DNA from: Ascidiaceihabitans sp039975415
GTDB taxonomy: Bacteria > Pseudomonadota > Alphaproteobacteria > Rhodobacterales > Rhodobacteraceae
NCBI RefSeq assembly: GCF_039975415.1
Contig: NZ_JBDWHD010000004.1
Reading direction: 5' to 3' (one strand)
Length of the DNA stretch: 64,000 bases
The translations under genes and the position numbers were made by a program. The notes below the pieces were generated by a model. That model was not told the DNA's origin and ran no database searches. It worked only from the letters and a program-made list of their open reading frames with translations. Below are positions 62,150 through 64,000 of the stretch, one piece after another (position 1 is the stretch's first letter; the number at the start of each line of letters is the position of its first letter).

Positions 62150-63550
62150 ATGATTACGGTACTTGGTCTTTCTGGTAAAAACGTTGCGGTCCTTGGACTT
62201 GGGCGCTCCGGTCTGTCTGCGGCTTTGGCGCTGGTGGATGGCGGTGCCACGCCGGTGTGTTGGGATGATAATGAGGCCGCCCGTGTGGCCGCAGAAACGC
62301 ATGGGTTGATGTGTCGTGACCTTAAAAAGCAAGGTGCGTTTGATGATATAGCGCGTTTGATCGTGTCGCCCGGCATCCCCCATCTGTACCCGGCACCAAA
62401 CCCCGTTGTGACCAAGGCCTTGGCGGCTGGTGTGCCTGTCGACAATGATATCGGCCTATTTTTCCAAAGCTTTGCCACATCGGACTGGAACAATTTCGAC
62501 ATCACCCCGCAAGTGGTCGCTGTCACGGGATCGAATGGAAAATCGACGACCTCTGCATTGATCCATCACATCTTGGAACATGTGGGCCGCCCGTGTCAGT
62601 TGGCGGGCAACATCGGACGGGGCGTTCTGGATATTGATCCGCCCATTGACGGGGAAGTGGTGGTGCTGGAACTGTCGTCGTATCAGACTGAATTGGCGCG
62701 CAGCCTCACACCGGACATTGCCGTCTTTACCAACCTGTCCCCCGACCATCTGGACCGGCATCACGGGATGGGCGGGTACTTTGCGGCCAAGCGGCGGTTG
62801 TTTGCGGAAGGTGGTCCTGACCGTGCCATTATCGGTGTGGACGAAGACGAAGGGCGCTTTTTGGCAGGGCAACTGTCCGAAGGGCCAACAGATGACCGTG
62901 TCATGCGGATTTCGGTCGAGGAAAAGCTGACAGGGCCGGGGTGGCAGGTCTTTGCACGCAAAGGGTTCTTATCGGAGTACCGCAAGGGACGGCAAGCGGC
63001 GTCGATTGATTTGCGCGGCGTTGCGGGATTGCCCGGCGCGCACAACCACCAAAACGCCTGCGCGGCCTATGCGGCCTGTCGTGCTTTGGGCTTGGCCCCG
63101 AAGGTGATCGAAGCGGCGTTTCATACGTTCGGCGGTTTGCCGCACCGCTCACAAACCATCGCCGAGGCGCAGGGCGTGCGCTATGTCAACGACAGCAAAG
63201 CCACCAACGTGGACAGCGCAGCCAAGGCTTTGCAGGCGTTTAAGCGCATTCGCTGGATCTGCGGTGGGCTACAAAAAGAAGGTGGGCTTGAGGGGCTAAA
63301 CGCAGTGTCTGGCGAGGTGCTGAAAGCCTATGTGATTGGACGCGAAGCTGCACAATTTGCCATGCAACTTGATACTGAGACCCAAGTGTGCACGACAATG
63401 GCTGAGGCCGTTGCGTCAGCAATGGCGGATGCTGAGGCAGGGGATGTTGTGTTGTTGGCACCGGCCGCCGCCAGCTTTGACCAATACGATAGCTTTGAGA
63501 AGCGCGGCGACGATTTTGCAGCTCAGGTTATGGCGCGGCTGTCCGACTAG
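62150..63550 (+). CDS. murD: UDP-MurNAc-L-alanine-D-glutamate ligase
   Basis: The 466-residue ligase adds D-Glu to UDP-MurNAc-Ala. It has the N-terminal Rossmann motif VAVLGLGRSGLSAAL, ATP site VTGSNGKSTTSALI, LELSSYQTE, NLSPDHLDRH, GAHNHQNACAA and NDSKATN. ATG 62150 has GAGGCGCG upstream and the family start MITVLG. Its TAG overlaps the stop of the convergent gene in the palindrome CTAG. Confidence 0.97.
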   Translation: MITVLGLSGKNVAVLGLGRSGLSAALALVDGGATPVCWDDNEAARVAAETHGLMCRDLKKQGAFDDIARLIVSPGIPHLYPAPNPVVTKALAAGVPVDNDIGLFFQSFATSDWNNFDITPQVVAVTGSNGKSTTSALIHHILEHVGRPCQLAGNIGRGVLDIDPPIDGEVVVLELSSYQTELARSLTPDIAVFTNLSPDHLDRHHGMGGYFAAKRRLFAEGGPDRAIIGVDEDEGRFLAGQLSEGPTDDRVMRISVEEKLTGPGWQVFARKGFLSEYRKGRQAASIDLRGVAGLPGAHNHQNACAAYAACRALGLAPKVIEAAFHTFGGLPHRSQTIAEAQGVRYVNDSKATNVDSAAKALQAFKRIRWICGGLQKEGGLEGLNAVSGEVLKAYVIGREAAQFAMQLDTETQVCTTMAEAVASAMADAEAGDVVLLAPAAASFDQYDSFEKRGDDFAAQVMARLSD

Positions 63551-64000
63551 GGATGCGTTTTGGTCTTGTCGTGCAGTGGTTCTGCTGTGGCCCGCGACCA
63601 ACGCAGCATACGTTCCGTCGCATAGAGTGGGCCCAGCAAAATCAGCGCTGCAAACATAATAAACACGGCGAACGCGGCCGCGATGGAAAACACCCTAACA
63701 AAACACATCAGCCCGCGTTCTGTGCCATCAAACACCTCTAGCAGCGAACCGTGCACGCCGATGATGTAGACAAAGGCTGGCACGACAGTCAGAAAAATCA
63801 GCGTAATGCGTCCGCTGAATGGGTTGCTTGCATCACCGTTCACGGGTGTTTGCTGTCCACGTAACTTGGTCAATGCCACCAAAAGCAACACGATCGGCAT
63901 AGCCGACGTCAGAAACAAAGGGTTGCCTTGCCCTTGGACAAATTGGTCTTTGATGGCGTGCCAGTAGGCCCAGACCGAAAGCTCCAGGTTGCTGACGGCC
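63547..64000 (-). CDS. Membrane protein, C-terminal part (truncated by window end)
   Basis: The frame is open from the window edge for about 150 residues, so the 5' end lies beyond 64000. Three hydrophobic segments are visible (MPIVLLLVALTKL, ITLIFLTVVPAFVYIIGV, AAAFAVFIMFAALILLGPLY), with a polar tail ending KTKTHP. I do not recognise the family. It is convergent with murD, overlapping by four bases, so it is not part of the division operon. Confidence 0.6.
   Translation of the reverse strand, partial: AVSNLELSVWAYWHAIKDQFVQGQGNPLFLTSAMPIVLLLVALTKLRGQQTPVNGDASNPFSGRITLIFLTVVPAFVYIIGVHGSLLEVFDGTERGLMCFVRVFSIAAAFAVFIMFAALILLGPLYATERMLRWSRATAEPLHDKTKTHP

Overview
The window looks like the chromosome of a marine alphaproteobacterium of the Rhodobacteraceae (Roseobacter group). 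The evidence is gene content and order: the glyQ-DUF6446-glyS set, folB-folP-glmM, ftsY next to yciB, a SAM-II riboswitch before metZ, and the mraZ-to-murD division cluster. A DUF1127 gene followed by CUCCUCCC hairpin RNAs also fits the CcaF1/CcsR locus of Rhodobacter. No rRNA operon, phage, insertion sequence or CRISPR array is visible. The sequence is mostly dense housekeeping DNA with a few accessory spots.

Layout. 1-7.4 kb: the 5' part of an alkane-hydroxylase-like gene, a fused NuoE-NuoF flavoprotein without its usual partners, a lytic transglycosylase, ftsY with a 17-copy hexanucleotide repeat, a DMT permease, yciB and an alpha/beta hydrolase. 7.4-13.7 kb: SAM-II riboswitch and metZ, folE2, a small DUF1127 gene, trkH and a thiamine-diphosphate enzyme. 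13.7-22.7 kb: a serine-protease-like protein lacking its catalytic triad, glyQ/DUF6446/glyS, a divergent pyruvate phosphate dikinase-like protein and a cell wall hydrolase. 22.7-26.1 kb: folB, folP, glmM. 26.1-37.1 kb: a DUF4279 gene of unlike composition, a DMT permease with a CtrA-type box, ilvC, two Lrp/AsnC regulators, an aminotransferase, a UbiH-type hydroxylase, a HAD phosphatase, a GntR regulator, a glycosyltransferase with a MshEN-like domain and a second CtrA-type box, and carA. 37.2-46.1 kb: YqeY, DUF2244, a membrane protein, ctaD, a Hint-domain gene beside a decayed RTX/Hint gene, lipB, a DsbA-family protein and a lipase.

46.2-52.7 kb holds tRNA-Leu(GAG), tRNA-Gly(GCC), two tiny ORFs, a MAPEG protein, an epimerase-like protein and a nitroreductase. 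Next, on the minus strand, come a DUF1127 gene and six tandem hairpins, each exposing CUCCUCCC, the last serving as terminator, with a heat-shock-type promoter upstream. Then mrp, an unknown membrane protein and a long leader before mraZ with a 13-bp-stem terminator, matching the UpsM small RNA of Rhodobacter.

52.7-63.6 kb is the division and cell wall cluster: mraZ, rsmH, ftsL, ftsI, murE, murF, mraY, murD. Most junctions overlap by 1 or 4 bases. Between mraY and murD sits a two-gene insertion, a one-helix membrane protein and a coiled-coil/TPR protein with four nearly identical 126-bp repeats. The two ORFs share a repeated motif split across a frame change, so they may be halves of one protein. 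The window ends in the 3' part of an unknown membrane protein gene convergent with murD.

The observations I rate highest are the hairpin RNA array, the mraZ leader RNA, the split TPR module inside the division cluster, the two degenerate enzymes, and the 23-base palindromic repeats found near gene ends.
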